A stretch of 6,593 nucleotides of DNA from CAJYAN01 sp046484825 (GTDB lineage Bacteria > Pseudomonadota > Gammaproteobacteria > UBA6429 > Thiohalophilaceae), in contig JAWOIE010000242.1 in NCBI GenBank assembly GCA_046484825.1, forward strand, positions 1 through 6,593, in the 5' to 3' direction. The position numbers and the translations under genes are program-made. Below the pieces are notes generated by a model, which had not been told where the DNA came from, ran no database searches, and was given only the letters and a program-made list of their open reading frames with translations. Positions 1 to 5,958 of this stretch are shown here, piece by piece. Each line of letters begins with the position of its first letter. Position 1 is the first letter of the stretch.

Positions 1-1
1 C

Positions 2-643
2 CTTGACCTCACGGGCATGCTGCTCGCCCTTGGCGTGAGCGCCCCGGCGCTACGACCGCTGTCGCACCGTATGCGTCGTGTCCGACATGCAGTGCTGGCG
101 CTACTGCTGGTCTGGACACTGCTGCCGCTGGGGCTGGCGTTATGGGACGAGGCCGCGCAACGTCGCGCCTTCCCGACGCTCTTCAGCTTCGACTCGGCGC
201 TGGTCCTCTCGCGTCTGGAAGGTGATGCGCCCTTCAGGCGCGTGACGCGCACCGAGTTCAGCAGCCAGGCCCTGCTACAGATCGACTTTCGTCCCGGGCC
301 CTTCTCGACCCTCAAGCTCTGGCACTTTCCCCGCGACTGGCGCGCCTATGAGCGCCTGCACATCAAACTCTATAATCCGTCCACGGAACCGTTAATGCTG
401 CAGGTACGCCTGCACGACCGGGCGCATCAGCTTGATCCCGAGCGCTACCCGGGCCGCTACTGGGAGCGCTTTTCCCTGCAGGCGGGCTGGAATGAGCTGG
501 CGATCCCGCTGGCCAGGGTGGTCGCCGCACCTGCCGCGCGGCAGATGGCGCTGGACGACATGGTCAGCATTATGTTGTATACCGCCAACCTGACCGAGCG
601 CCGCCGGGTCTATCTGGCCGAGCTTCGCCTGGTGGCGGAGTAA
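2..643 (+). CDS. VanZ-like membrane protein with C-terminal periplasmic domain (5' end missing)
   Basis: The reading frame is open to the left edge, with the codons before the first ATG at 17 reading L-D-L-T-G, so the true start lies outside the window and 213 codons are visible before TAA. The first residues resemble the last membrane helix of a VanZ domain. They are followed by a basic stretch (HRMRRVRH) and a clear hydrophobic segment (about residues 23-43 counted from the ATG at 17), then about 160 soluble residues. This tail has the pattern FPTLFSFDS, DFRPGPFSTLKLWHF, DWRAYERLHIKLYNPS, LHDR and LQAGWNELAIPL. From memory, this matches the beta-sandwich, carbohydrate-binding-like domain attached to VanZ proteins in marine and sulfur gammaproteobacteria. 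The domain probably sits in the periplasm; its ligand is unknown. The VanZ name is inferred mainly from the tail, since almost all of that domain is outside the window. It could instead belong to another membrane protein carrying the same tail. Confidence 0.7.
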   Translation, partial: LDLTGMLLALGVSAPALRPLSHRMRRVRHAVLALLLVWTLLPLGLALWDEAAQRRAFPTLFSFDSALVLSRLEGDAPFRRVTRTEFSSQALLQIDFRPGPFSTLKLWHFPRDWRAYERLHIKLYNPSTEPLMLQVRLHDRAHQLDPERYPGRYWERFSLQAGWNELAIPLARVVAAPAARQMALDDMVSIMLYTANLTERRRVYLAELRLVAE

Positions 644-673
644 TGGCGGCGCGCCTGCCCCGGCAAGGCACAT

Positions 674-685
674 ACTATATATAGT
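674..685. promoter_or_regulatory. Perfect 12-bp palindrome ACTATATATAGT, possible promoter -10 or operator
   Basis: ACTATATATAGT equals its own reverse complement and stands out as an AT island in GC-rich DNA, 122 bp upstream of the mutarotase start. It contains TATAGT (680-685), which matches the sigma-70 -10 consensus at five of six bases. No convincing -35 hexamer lies 16-18 bp upstream. It could be a melting region for a factor-dependent promoter or an operator half-site pair. The promoter role is inference. Confidence 0.3.
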
Positions 686-796
686 GGTATCCTGGCGGCC
701 TGCTCGACACCGCGTCCGCGGCTGGCCTTTTTCCAGGCCGCAGGCTTGATCCCGACGGCGCGACACGGAATACTCCAGCACTATCCTCAACCCACC

Positions 797-801
797 GGGA
801 G
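797..801 (+). promoter_or_regulatory. Ribosome binding site of the mutarotase gene
   Basis: GGGAG lies six bases before the ATG at 808. It supports that start over the internal ATG at 877 (residue 24), which would trim the N-terminus to the first conserved strand. Confidence 0.65.
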
Positions 802-807
802 CCCTGC

Positions 808-1725
808 ATGCCTGCCTCGTTACACTCGCGCTTTTCCCATCCCCACGTGACCTTTTCCCGGCACGACCAGCTGGAAATGATCGATATCCGCAATGCCTTC
901 GGCAGCGCCAGACTGACACCGTATGGTGGGACGGTCCTGAGTTATGTACCACAGGGTGGCATTGATACCCTCTGGGTCAGCGAGACCGCGGTCTATGACG
1001 GTAGCAAGCCGGTGCGCGGTGGTGTGCCCGTGTGCTGGCCCTGGTTTGGCGCCTATGACCCGAGCGCCATGGGCGCGCATCCCAGTGACTCGAACAAAAA
1101 GGCGCATGGCTTCGCCCGCTACGCAGACTGGGAGGTCGAATCCGTAAGCGATCAGCCGGGGGGTGCCACCCAGGTGGTACTGAGTCTTGCACCCAGTGAG
1201 GCGATCGCCGCCGTCTGGCCCTACGACTTTAAACTGCAGCTCGCGGTCACCCTCGGCGAGTCCCTGCAGCTTGAACTCATTGCCGAGAACCGCAGCCGCC
1301 AGGACTGGGTAGTCAGTGAGGCCTTACACACCTACTTCCGCGTTGCTGAGGCGGAGGGCCTCACGCTCCGTGGCCTGGAAGGTGTGCGTTACCAGGACAA
1401 GCTGCGGGACTCGGCCGTTGCGACTCAGGACGGCGTCCTGCGCATTGCCCCGCCACTCGACTGCGTCTATCTGGATCACCCGGGCACGGTGGTCATCGAG
1501 GATGACGGCAACCAGCGTGCCATTGAACTACGCAAACAGAACAGTCACTCGACCATTGTCTGGAACCCGGGTGCGGAGGGTGTCAAAGCCTTTGCCGACA
1601 TGCCCGACGATCAGTATCACGCCATGCTCTGTGTCGAAGCCGGAAACGCCCTCGACAATGCCTACCGCCTCAAGGCCGGTGAGACGCATCGTCTTGGTAT
1701 GAGCATTGCCACACGCCCGCTGTGA
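808..1725 (+). CDS. yeaD: D-hexose-6-phosphate mutarotase (YeaD-type aldose-1-epimerase family)
   Basis: This 305-residue cytoplasmic protein interconverts the alpha and beta anomers of hexose 6-phosphates such as glucose 6-phosphate, easing their flow into glycolysis, the pentose phosphate route or sugar-nucleotide synthesis. It has the family's galactose-mutarotase-like single domain and usual length (about 290-300). Visible signatures are RGGVPVCWPWFG (70-81), AHGFAR (99-104, His100), ALHTYF (172-177, His174) and CVEAG (275-279, Glu277). By analogy with yeast YMR099c, His174 and Glu277 are the likely general acid and base. Arg70 and the RGGxP loop belong to the phosphate-binding region of the family. 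The gene has its own ribosome binding site and 105 bp separate it from the following exporter gene, so it may be transcribed alone. It is not next to gapA as in E. coli. The family call is secure; the exact sugar preference cannot be read from the sequence. Confidence 0.93.
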   Translation: MPASLHSRFSHPHVTFSRHDQLEMIDIRNAFGSARLTPYGGTVLSYVPQGGIDTLWVSETAVYDGSKPVRGGVPVCWPWFGAYDPSAMGAHPSDSNKKAHGFARYADWEVESVSDQPGGATQVVLSLAPSEAIAAVWPYDFKLQLAVTLGESLQLELIAENRSRQDWVVSEALHTYFRVAEAEGLTLRGLEGVRYQDKLRDSAVATQDGVLRIAPPLDCVYLDHPGTVVIEDDGNQRAIELRKQNSHSTIVWNPGAEGVKAFADMPDDQYHAMLCVEAGNALDNAYRLKAGETHRLGMSIATRPL

Positions 1726-1830
1726 ATGCGGCCTGGTCAGACCGTTCGACACAGACACCTCTTTGTCCAACCGCATGGCGTCCGTGCCTGGCAGAATAAT
1801 GCAACGCCGGTGTACCGACGGATCTGAGTC

Positions 1831-2457
1831 ATGGACACCAGCCTGAGCCTGACCAGTCTCACGGCGCTCGCCACGGTCATGACCCTGGGCGCCCTGATTC
1901 CGGGGCTAAGTACCCTGACCGTCGCGGCCCGTGCGGCCACGTCTGGATTTCGCCATGGCCTGCTCACCACCGCCGGCATCGTGCTGGGCGATCTCATTTT
2001 TATTGTCATTGCCATGTTCGGTCTGTCCCTGCTGGCGGATACCCTGGGAGACCATTTTGTCCTGATTCACTATCTGGGGGGTGTCTATCTCATGGGGCTG
2101 GGTCTGCTGCTGTGGCGTAGCAGACCCGCCGCCGCACCGGTCGCACAGAACCCCTCGTTATCACTGGCCGCGAGTTTTATGAGCGGCCTGCTGCTCACCC
2201 TCGCCGATCAGAAGGCCATTTTGTTTTATCTGGGTTTTTTTCCGGCGCTTATCGATCTGCCCAGGCTCACCCGTCTGGATGCCGGCCTAATCCTGCTCAT
2301 CGCTGTGTTCGCCGTCGGGCTGCCTAAACTTTTCTATGCCGCCCTGGCGGTAAAGGCGGGGCGTGTTGTTATGCGCGGCACACTGGCCCGCGCCCTCAAC
2401 CTCGCCATGGGCAGTGTCCTGATCGGCGTGGGCATCCTGGTCGTGTTAACCATATAA
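1831..2457 (+). CDS. LysE/RhtB-family exporter with altered signature motifs
   Basis: This is a 208-residue inner-membrane protein with about six hydrophobic segments (roughly 9-30, 42-68, 78-95, 112-140, 150-175 and 190-208). That size and layout are typical of the LysE/RhtB family, which exports amino acids or similar small metabolites using the proton gradient. The N-terminal signature is recognisable as LIPGLSTLTVAARAATSGFRHG followed by GIVLGDL, and the second half has GLLLTLADQKAILFYLGFFP where homologues usually have a sequence like GFLxxLxNPKxxLFFLxFxP. Two hallmark positions differ: the PGP of most members is PGL here (residues 24-26), and the NPK is DQK (126-128). This suggests a divergent subfamily whose substrate may not be an amino acid. 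The ATG at 1831 has only a weak Shine-Dalgarno-like CGGAT (1819-1823). The gene ends 70 bp from the convergent ugd gene. The substrate is unknown. Confidence 0.85.
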   Translation: MDTSLSLTSLTALATVMTLGALIPGLSTLTVAARAATSGFRHGLLTTAGIVLGDLIFIVIAMFGLSLLADTLGDHFVLIHYLGGVYLMGLGLLLWRSRPAAAPVAQNPSLSLAASFMSGLLLTLADQKAILFYLGFFPALIDLPRLTRLDAGLILLIAVFAVGLPKLFYAALAVKAGRVVMRGTLARALNLAMGSVLIGVGILVVLTI

Positions 2458-2527
2458 GCTGTCCGCAGCCAGCGCCGTGTCGAGCAGCGCCCGATATGGC
2501 GGTCGGCTGTCGTACATCACCTTCGGT
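2458..2527. other. Convergent intergenic spacer between the exporter gene and ugd
   Basis: These 70 bp separate two genes that end toward each other. No hairpin with a following T-run is seen on either strand, so a bidirectional intrinsic terminator is not evident and Rho-dependent ending is possible. A 23-codon minus-strand reading frame (2517-2446) crosses it but has no supporting homology. Confidence 0.5.
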
Positions 2528-3910
2528 TCAGGCAATACGCCGGAGTAAACGCGACTTCACCGGCGCACGCATGGCGCTGCGGCCGATACCGATGTAGTCA
2601 CAACCCATAGCCTGCACCTGTTTCGGATCATAGAGATTGCGACCGTCGAAGATCACCGCCGTTTTCAGGCGCTGGCGTATCACCCCATAATCCGGGTTAC
2701 GGAAGACTTTCCATTCGGTGGACAGGACCAGGCCGTCGGCATTGGCCAGCACAGCATAGGGGTCGCGGTGCAGACTGACCTGACCTGATGCCAGCCACGC
2801 TGCCGGTATCGCCTGTCGTGCGGTCTCCAGTGCGACGGGGTCATGCGCCGCTACCCGGGCGCCGGCCCTGACCAGGTTTTCTAGCAAAACAAGCGAGGGC
2901 GCCTCACGTACATCGTCCGTGCCGGGTTTGAAGGCCAAGCCCCACAGGGCAAAGGTCATACCCTGCAGGTCCTCGCCATGATACTGCCTGATTTTTTCAA
3001 ACAGACACTGCTTCTGGCGCTGATTGCGCCACTCCACCGCCTCCAGGAGCGCCGGTCTAAAATTGTTTTGCCCCGCCATGTGGATCAAGGCCTTCACATC
3101 CTTGGGAAAACAGGAGCCCCCATAACCACAACCGGGATAGATAAAGTGATAACCAATGCGTTCATCCGCACCGATACCCAGCCGTACCTGCTCCACGTCA
3201 ACACTCATGTGGTCGCACAGGGCGGCGATCTCATTCATGAATGATATTTTGGTGGCCAGCATGGCATTGGCGGCATACTTGGTCATCTCGGCGTCCCGCA
3301 CACCCATCACCAGGGTGCGCTCGTGATTGCGGGTGAAGGGGGCATAGAGCGCACGCAGACACTCCGTGGCACGCTCCGACGCACTGCCAATAATGACGCG
3401 ACTGGGACTCATGAAGTCATTAATCGCATCCCCTTCCTTGAGAAACTCGGGGTTACTCACCACGTCCACCTCCGCGGCAACGCCGCGCTGGCGCAGTCGC
3501 TGCTGGATGACCGCATCCACCCTGGCGGCCGTGCCTACCGGCACGGTGGATTTGTTCACTACGATATGGTGGCCGGGCGGCATCTCACGTGCCAGAGCAT
3601 CAGCGACGGCCAACACGTGTTGTACATCCGCCGAGCCGTCTTCATCCGCCGGCGTTCCGACGGCGATGAAGTGCACGCGGGCGTGGACCAGGGCCACCTT
3701 CATGTCCGTGGTAAACCGCAGGCGTCCGGCCTGGTCATTGCGCATGACCAATGACTCCAGTCCGGGTTCATAGAACGGTATGGCCCCCTGTTGCAGTTGC
3801 TTGATCCTGTTCACGTCAATATCGACACAGATGACGTGATGACCCAGTTCGGCAAAACAGGCCGCACTCACCAGGCCCACGTAACCCACACCGGTAACAG
3901 AAATCTCCAT
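2528..3910 (-). CDS. ugd: UDP-glucose 6-dehydrogenase
   Basis: This 460-residue cytoplasmic enzyme oxidises UDP-glucose twice with NAD+ to UDP-glucuronate, a precursor of acidic surface polysaccharides, pentose sugars and lipid A modifications. The order of domains is standard: an N-terminal NAD-binding Rossmann fold with GVGYVG (7-12) and the ribose-binding Asp30, the STVPVGT segment (121-127), the loop NPEFLKEG (153-160) with SPSRV, a central helical dimerisation region, and a C-terminal UDP-sugar domain with FKPGTDDVREAPS (327-339). The catalytic Cys267 sits in GGSCFPKD (264-271), and Lys211 and Asn215 in KYAAN match known active-site residues. The frame is open for 29 more codons upstream, but that extension (MQSSCGFNQ...) is unlike the family. 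The ATG at 3910 begins directly at the Rossmann beta strand and has a strong ribosome binding site, so it is chosen. The gene diverges from tamA and stands alone on its strand here. Confidence 0.96.
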   Translation of the reverse strand: MEISVTGVGYVGLVSAACFAELGHHVICVDIDVNRIKQLQQGAIPFYEPGLESLVMRNDQAGRLRFTTDMKVALVHARVHFIAVGTPADEDGSADVQHVLAVADALAREMPPGHHIVVNKSTVPVGTAARVDAVIQQRLRQRGVAAEVDVVSNPEFLKEGDAINDFMSPSRVIIGSASERATECLRALYAPFTRNHERTLVMGVRDAEMTKYAANAMLATKISFMNEIAALCDHMSVDVEQVRLGIGADERIGYHFIYPGCGYGGSCFPKDVKALIHMAGQNNFRPALLEAVEWRNQRQKQCLFEKIRQYHGEDLQGMTFALWGLAFKPGTDDVREAPSLVLLENLVRAGARVAAHDPVALETARQAIPAAWLASGQVSLHRDPYAVLANADGLVLSTEWKVFRNPDYGVIRQRLKTAVIFDGRNLYDPKQVQAMGCDYIGIGRSAMRAPVKSRLLRRIA

Positions 3911-3915
3911 AGCCG

Positions 3916-3924
3916 CCCCTTTCC
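3916..3924 (-). promoter_or_regulatory. Ribosome binding site deciding the ugd start
   Basis: On the minus strand GGAAAGGGG lies five bases before the ATG at 3910. This purine-rich site supports 3910 rather than the upstream in-frame ATG at 3997 as the start. Confidence 0.7.
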
Positions 3925-3973
3925 GTAAGGTTAAATGATGATGACTATGGTTGTGCCTCCAGGTAACCGTTTG

Positions 3974-4002
3974 ATTAAAGCCACATGACGATTGCATGTA
4001 TG
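3974..4002 (-). promoter_or_regulatory. Candidate sigma-70 promoter for ugd
   Basis: On the minus strand TTTAAT (3979-3974) matches the -10 consensus at five of six positions. It is preceded at a 17-bp spacing by CATACA (4002-3997), which matches TTGACA at only the last three bases. Transcription would begin near 3967 and give a leader of about 56 bases. The weak -35 suggests help from an activator or a different true promoter; this is inference. Confidence 0.3.
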
Positions 4003-4146
4003 ACGCATGACAGTACGATGAATGTGGTGAATCGCTCTCGCCTCAGAGGTGTCGAATGAGAAACGCGTGCGCGCACGGTAACAGTGTCACGATCAGCAAG
4101 CGACCCGGCGCGCCCTGGTGATTGGTGGCCCGGATCCGTCCAGCGC

Positions 4147-4174
4147 TATCCACACTAGTGAATTCAGGTACAAT
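4147..4174 (+). promoter_or_regulatory. tamA: Candidate sigma-70 promoter for tamA-tamB
   Basis: TACAAT (4169-4174) matches the -10 consensus at five of six positions. TATCCA (4147-4152), 16 bp upstream, is only a half match to TTGACA. Transcription would start near 4181, giving a leader of about 38 bases. No sigma-E-like GGAACTT box was seen. The -10 is credible, the -35 weak. Confidence 0.4.
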
Positions 4175-4184
4175 CAACTGTGTT

Positions 4185-4195
4185 GGTTGCCAACC
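4185..4195. promoter_or_regulatory. Dyad GGTTGCCAACC in the presumed tamA leader
   Basis: The arms GGTTG and CAACC are exact inverted repeats around a single central base, located just after the presumed tamA transcription start. The loop is too small for the full five-pair RNA stem, so a DNA operator is a more natural reading than an attenuator. No known regulator is assigned. Confidence 0.3.
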
Positions 4196-4207
4196 TGCCC
4201 ATACGAT

Positions 4208-4212
4208 AAGGA
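4208..4212 (+). promoter_or_regulatory. tamA: Ribosome binding site deciding the tamA start
   Basis: AAGGA lies six bases before the ATG at 4219. An in-frame TTG immediately upstream (4216) is only three bases from the site plus spacer and is the weaker start; ATG is preferred. Confidence 0.75.
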
Positions 4213-4218
4213 ATTTTG

Positions 4219-5958
4219 ATGTGCAAAACACAGCAATGCTTGCTGGCCCTGCTGGCCTGTTTTTATTGCAGCTCGCTGTTTGCACAGCTCAATCTCGCCA
4301 TTGAAGTCCATGGCGTCAGCGCGCAACTGGAACAGAATGTCCGTCTCTTTCTAAGCCTGGAGCAACAAAAAGACAGTCCGCTACTGACGGAAGACCGCGT
4401 GCGACGTCTGCATACTAAGGCCAGCGAGGAAATCCGTCTGGCACTGCAACCCTATGGCTACTACCGCCCGACCATCAACGCCGCATTGCAGCAGGTGGAG
4501 GCCGGGCAGTGGTTGGCGTCCTACACCATTGATACCGGTCCGCCCCTGCCCATAGCGACCTTTGACTTTGTGCTCAGTGAGACACTCCTGCAGGACCCCG
4601 CCTTTCAGGCACTGGTCGCCGGCCTGACCCTCCGAGCGGGCGCCCACTTCAACCACCTTGAATATGAGGCACTGAAAAATTCCCTGGCCAGGCTGGCCGC
4701 GGAACGGGGTTATTTTCGCGCCCGCTTTGTGGAACACCGTGTGGAGATCGATCTGACGGCCTATGTCGCGCGCGTCCAGCTCCACTACGATGGGGGGCCG
4801 CGCTATCGCTTCGGCACGGTCACGCTGGCGCAGACGGTACTCGACCCGGCGCTGCTGCAGCGCTATATCCCCTTTGAACGCGGCGATCCCTACAACCTCC
4901 AGCAGGTCATTGATTTGCAACATGCGCTCAATGACAGCGACTATTTTGAGCAGGTCGAGGTCTCACCCGGCGCGGTACAGGAAGATAGCCAGGAGGTGCC
5001 GATTCGTGTCAGCCTCACCCCGCGCAAACCCCATCGCTATACCCTCGGTCTCGGTTATGGCACGGACACCGGCGCCCGCGCCAAGTTTGGCTGGGAAATG
5101 CCGCGCCTGAATCAGGCCGGGCATCGCCTCAATACCGATGCCCGCATCTCCGAACTCGGTTACAGTCTTGGCGTGCGCTATCGGGTGCCCATACTCAATC
5201 CGCGCACCGATCAGATGATCTACAGCGCGAGTATTGTCAACGAACAGACCGACACCAGCGACAGTACCCTGCGCACTATTGGTGTCAGTCTCAATCGTGG
5301 CCGCGGCCTGTGGCGTGAAGCGGTGGCGCTCAACTACCAACAGGAGGAATTTATCGTTGCCGGCGATCACGGCGAGTCAACCCTGCTCATCCCCGGGGTC
5401 AGCTGGAGCCGCACCTGGGGCAATGAATTTATTCATGTCCTCGATGGCCTGCGCTTTGATCTCGGCCTGCGCGGCGCCAGTGAACAACTGCTCTCCGATA
5501 CCGACTTTTTTCAGTTGCAGGGCGGGCTCAAGGGCATCACCTCACTCACAGACAGTAGTCGTCTCATCGCCCGCGGCCAGTTTGGCAGCACCGTTACCGA
5601 TACGTTTCATCAACTGCCTGCCTCGGTGCGCTTTTTTGCCGGCGGCGCGCAGAGTGTGCGCGGCTACGCCTATCAGTCACTGGGGCCGATCGATGCCACG
5701 GGTCGGGTGGTCGGAGGCAAACACCTGCTGGTGGGCAGTATCGAATTCGAGCACAACCTCGGCGGCAAGTGGGGCATGGCGGTGTTTTATGATGCCGGTA
5801 ACGCCATCGACGACCTCGATGACAAACTGGAACGCGGCGCCGGTCTGGGCTTACGCTGGAAATCACCTATCGGTCCGGTGCGCGTTGATGTCGCCTCGGC
5901 GCTCACGCACCCGGGGCGGCCCTGGCGTCTCCACATCAATATAGGCCCGGACCTGTAA
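4219..5958 (+). CDS. tamA: TamA, outer-membrane Omp85-family barrel of the translocation and assembly module
   Basis: This 579-residue protein matches TamA in length (about 577 in E. coli) and order. A signal peptide covers about residues 1-22 and probably ends at SSLFA. Three POTRA domains follow (about 24-105, 108-182 and 184-268), the first with GVSAQLEQNVRLFLSLEQQ and the PYGYYRP turn. A 16-strand barrel then begins near YTLGLGYGTDTG (274-285). The Omp85 lid-lock motif VRGY is present at 480-483 within GGAQSVRGYAYQSLGP, and the C-terminus reads HINIGPDL, like the GPEL end of TamA rather than the terminal Phe of BamA. TamA sits in the outer membrane and works with TamB, inserting some autotransporters and other barrels and helping envelope lipid homeostasis. 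The tamB gene follows with overlapping stop and start codons. The signal peptide is unusual in having cysteines at 2, 7, 14 and 17. A BamA paralogue is unlikely because only three POTRAs are present. Confidence 0.95.
   Translation: MCKTQQCLLALLACFYCSSLFAQLNLAIEVHGVSAQLEQNVRLFLSLEQQKDSPLLTEDRVRRLHTKASEEIRLALQPYGYYRPTINAALQQVEAGQWLASYTIDTGPPLPIATFDFVLSETLLQDPAFQALVAGLTLRAGAHFNHLEYEALKNSLARLAAERGYFRARFVEHRVEIDLTAYVARVQLHYDGGPRYRFGTVTLAQTVLDPALLQRYIPFERGDPYNLQQVIDLQHALNDSDYFEQVEVSPGAVQEDSQEVPIRVSLTPRKPHRYTLGLGYGTDTGARAKFGWEMPRLNQAGHRLNTDARISELGYSLGVRYRVPILNPRTDQMIYSASIVNEQTDTSDSTLRTIGVSLNRGRGLWREAVALNYQQEEFIVAGDHGESTLLIPGVSWSRTWGNEFIHVLDGLRFDLGLRGASEQLLSDTDFFQLQGGLKGITSLTDSSRLIARGQFGSTVTDTFHQLPASVRFFAGGAQSVRGYAYQSLGPIDATGRVVGGKHLLVGSIEFEHNLGGKWGMAVFYDAGNAIDDLDDKLERGAGLGLRWKSPIGPVRVDVASALTHPGRPWRLHINIGPDL

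Larger units (their letters stand above)
644..807. other. Intergenic spacer upstream of the mutarotase gene
   Basis: This 164-bp spacer holds an AT-only-core palindrome (674-685) and the ribosome binding site of the next gene. A GC-rich inverted repeat at about 718-744 has its T-run in the loop rather than after the stem, so it is not a normal intrinsic terminator. No coding sequence or RNA gene is evident. Confidence 0.6.
3911..4218. other. Divergent intergenic region between ugd and tamA
   Basis: This 308-bp stretch has no supportable gene; the reading frames crossing it have no recognisable protein character. It contains the two start-proximal ribosome binding sites, a candidate promoter for each gene, and several short dyads: CCTCAGAGG (4041-4049), CGTGCGCGCACG (4066-4077), the imperfect GTAACAGTGTCAC (4078-4090) and GGTTGCCAACC (4185-4195). 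ATGACG occurs twice close together (3985-3990 and 4000-4005). It also holds AscI, BamHI, SpeI and EcoRI recognition sequences within 59 bp (4107-4165). Confidence 0.6.

Noticed and set aside
718..744. GC-rich inverted repeat considered as a terminator of the VanZ-like gene
   Set aside because: The T-run is in the loop, not after the stem, and the stem has a bulge, so it does not fit an intrinsic terminator on either strand.
1789..1805. Sigma-54-like promoter CTGGCAGAATAATGCAA upstream of the exporter gene
   Set aside because: The GG and GC elements are one base too close compared with the -24/-12 consensus, a spacing that sigma-54 rarely tolerates. The AATAAT inside it also lacks a -35 partner.
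2446..2517. 23-residue minus-strand reading frame downstream of ugd, encoding MYDSRPPYRALLDTALAAD and four further residues
   Set aside because: It reads plausibly in composition and follows ugd in a shifted frame, but it is very short, overlaps the end of the exporter gene antisense, and matches nothing I recognise. It could be a decayed tail, but nothing shows it.
3911..3997. 29-residue N-terminal extension of ugd starting at 3997
   Set aside because: The extension has no resemblance to the family and precedes the Rossmann strand that normally begins the protein; the ATG at 3910 has a strong ribosome binding site.
4381..4923. Long open frame antisense to tamA (180 codons), and similar long frames opposite the mutarotase and ugd genes
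   Set aside because: These are expected shadows in GC-rich DNA; their proteins have no recognisable domain and the opposite strand encodes well-supported families.
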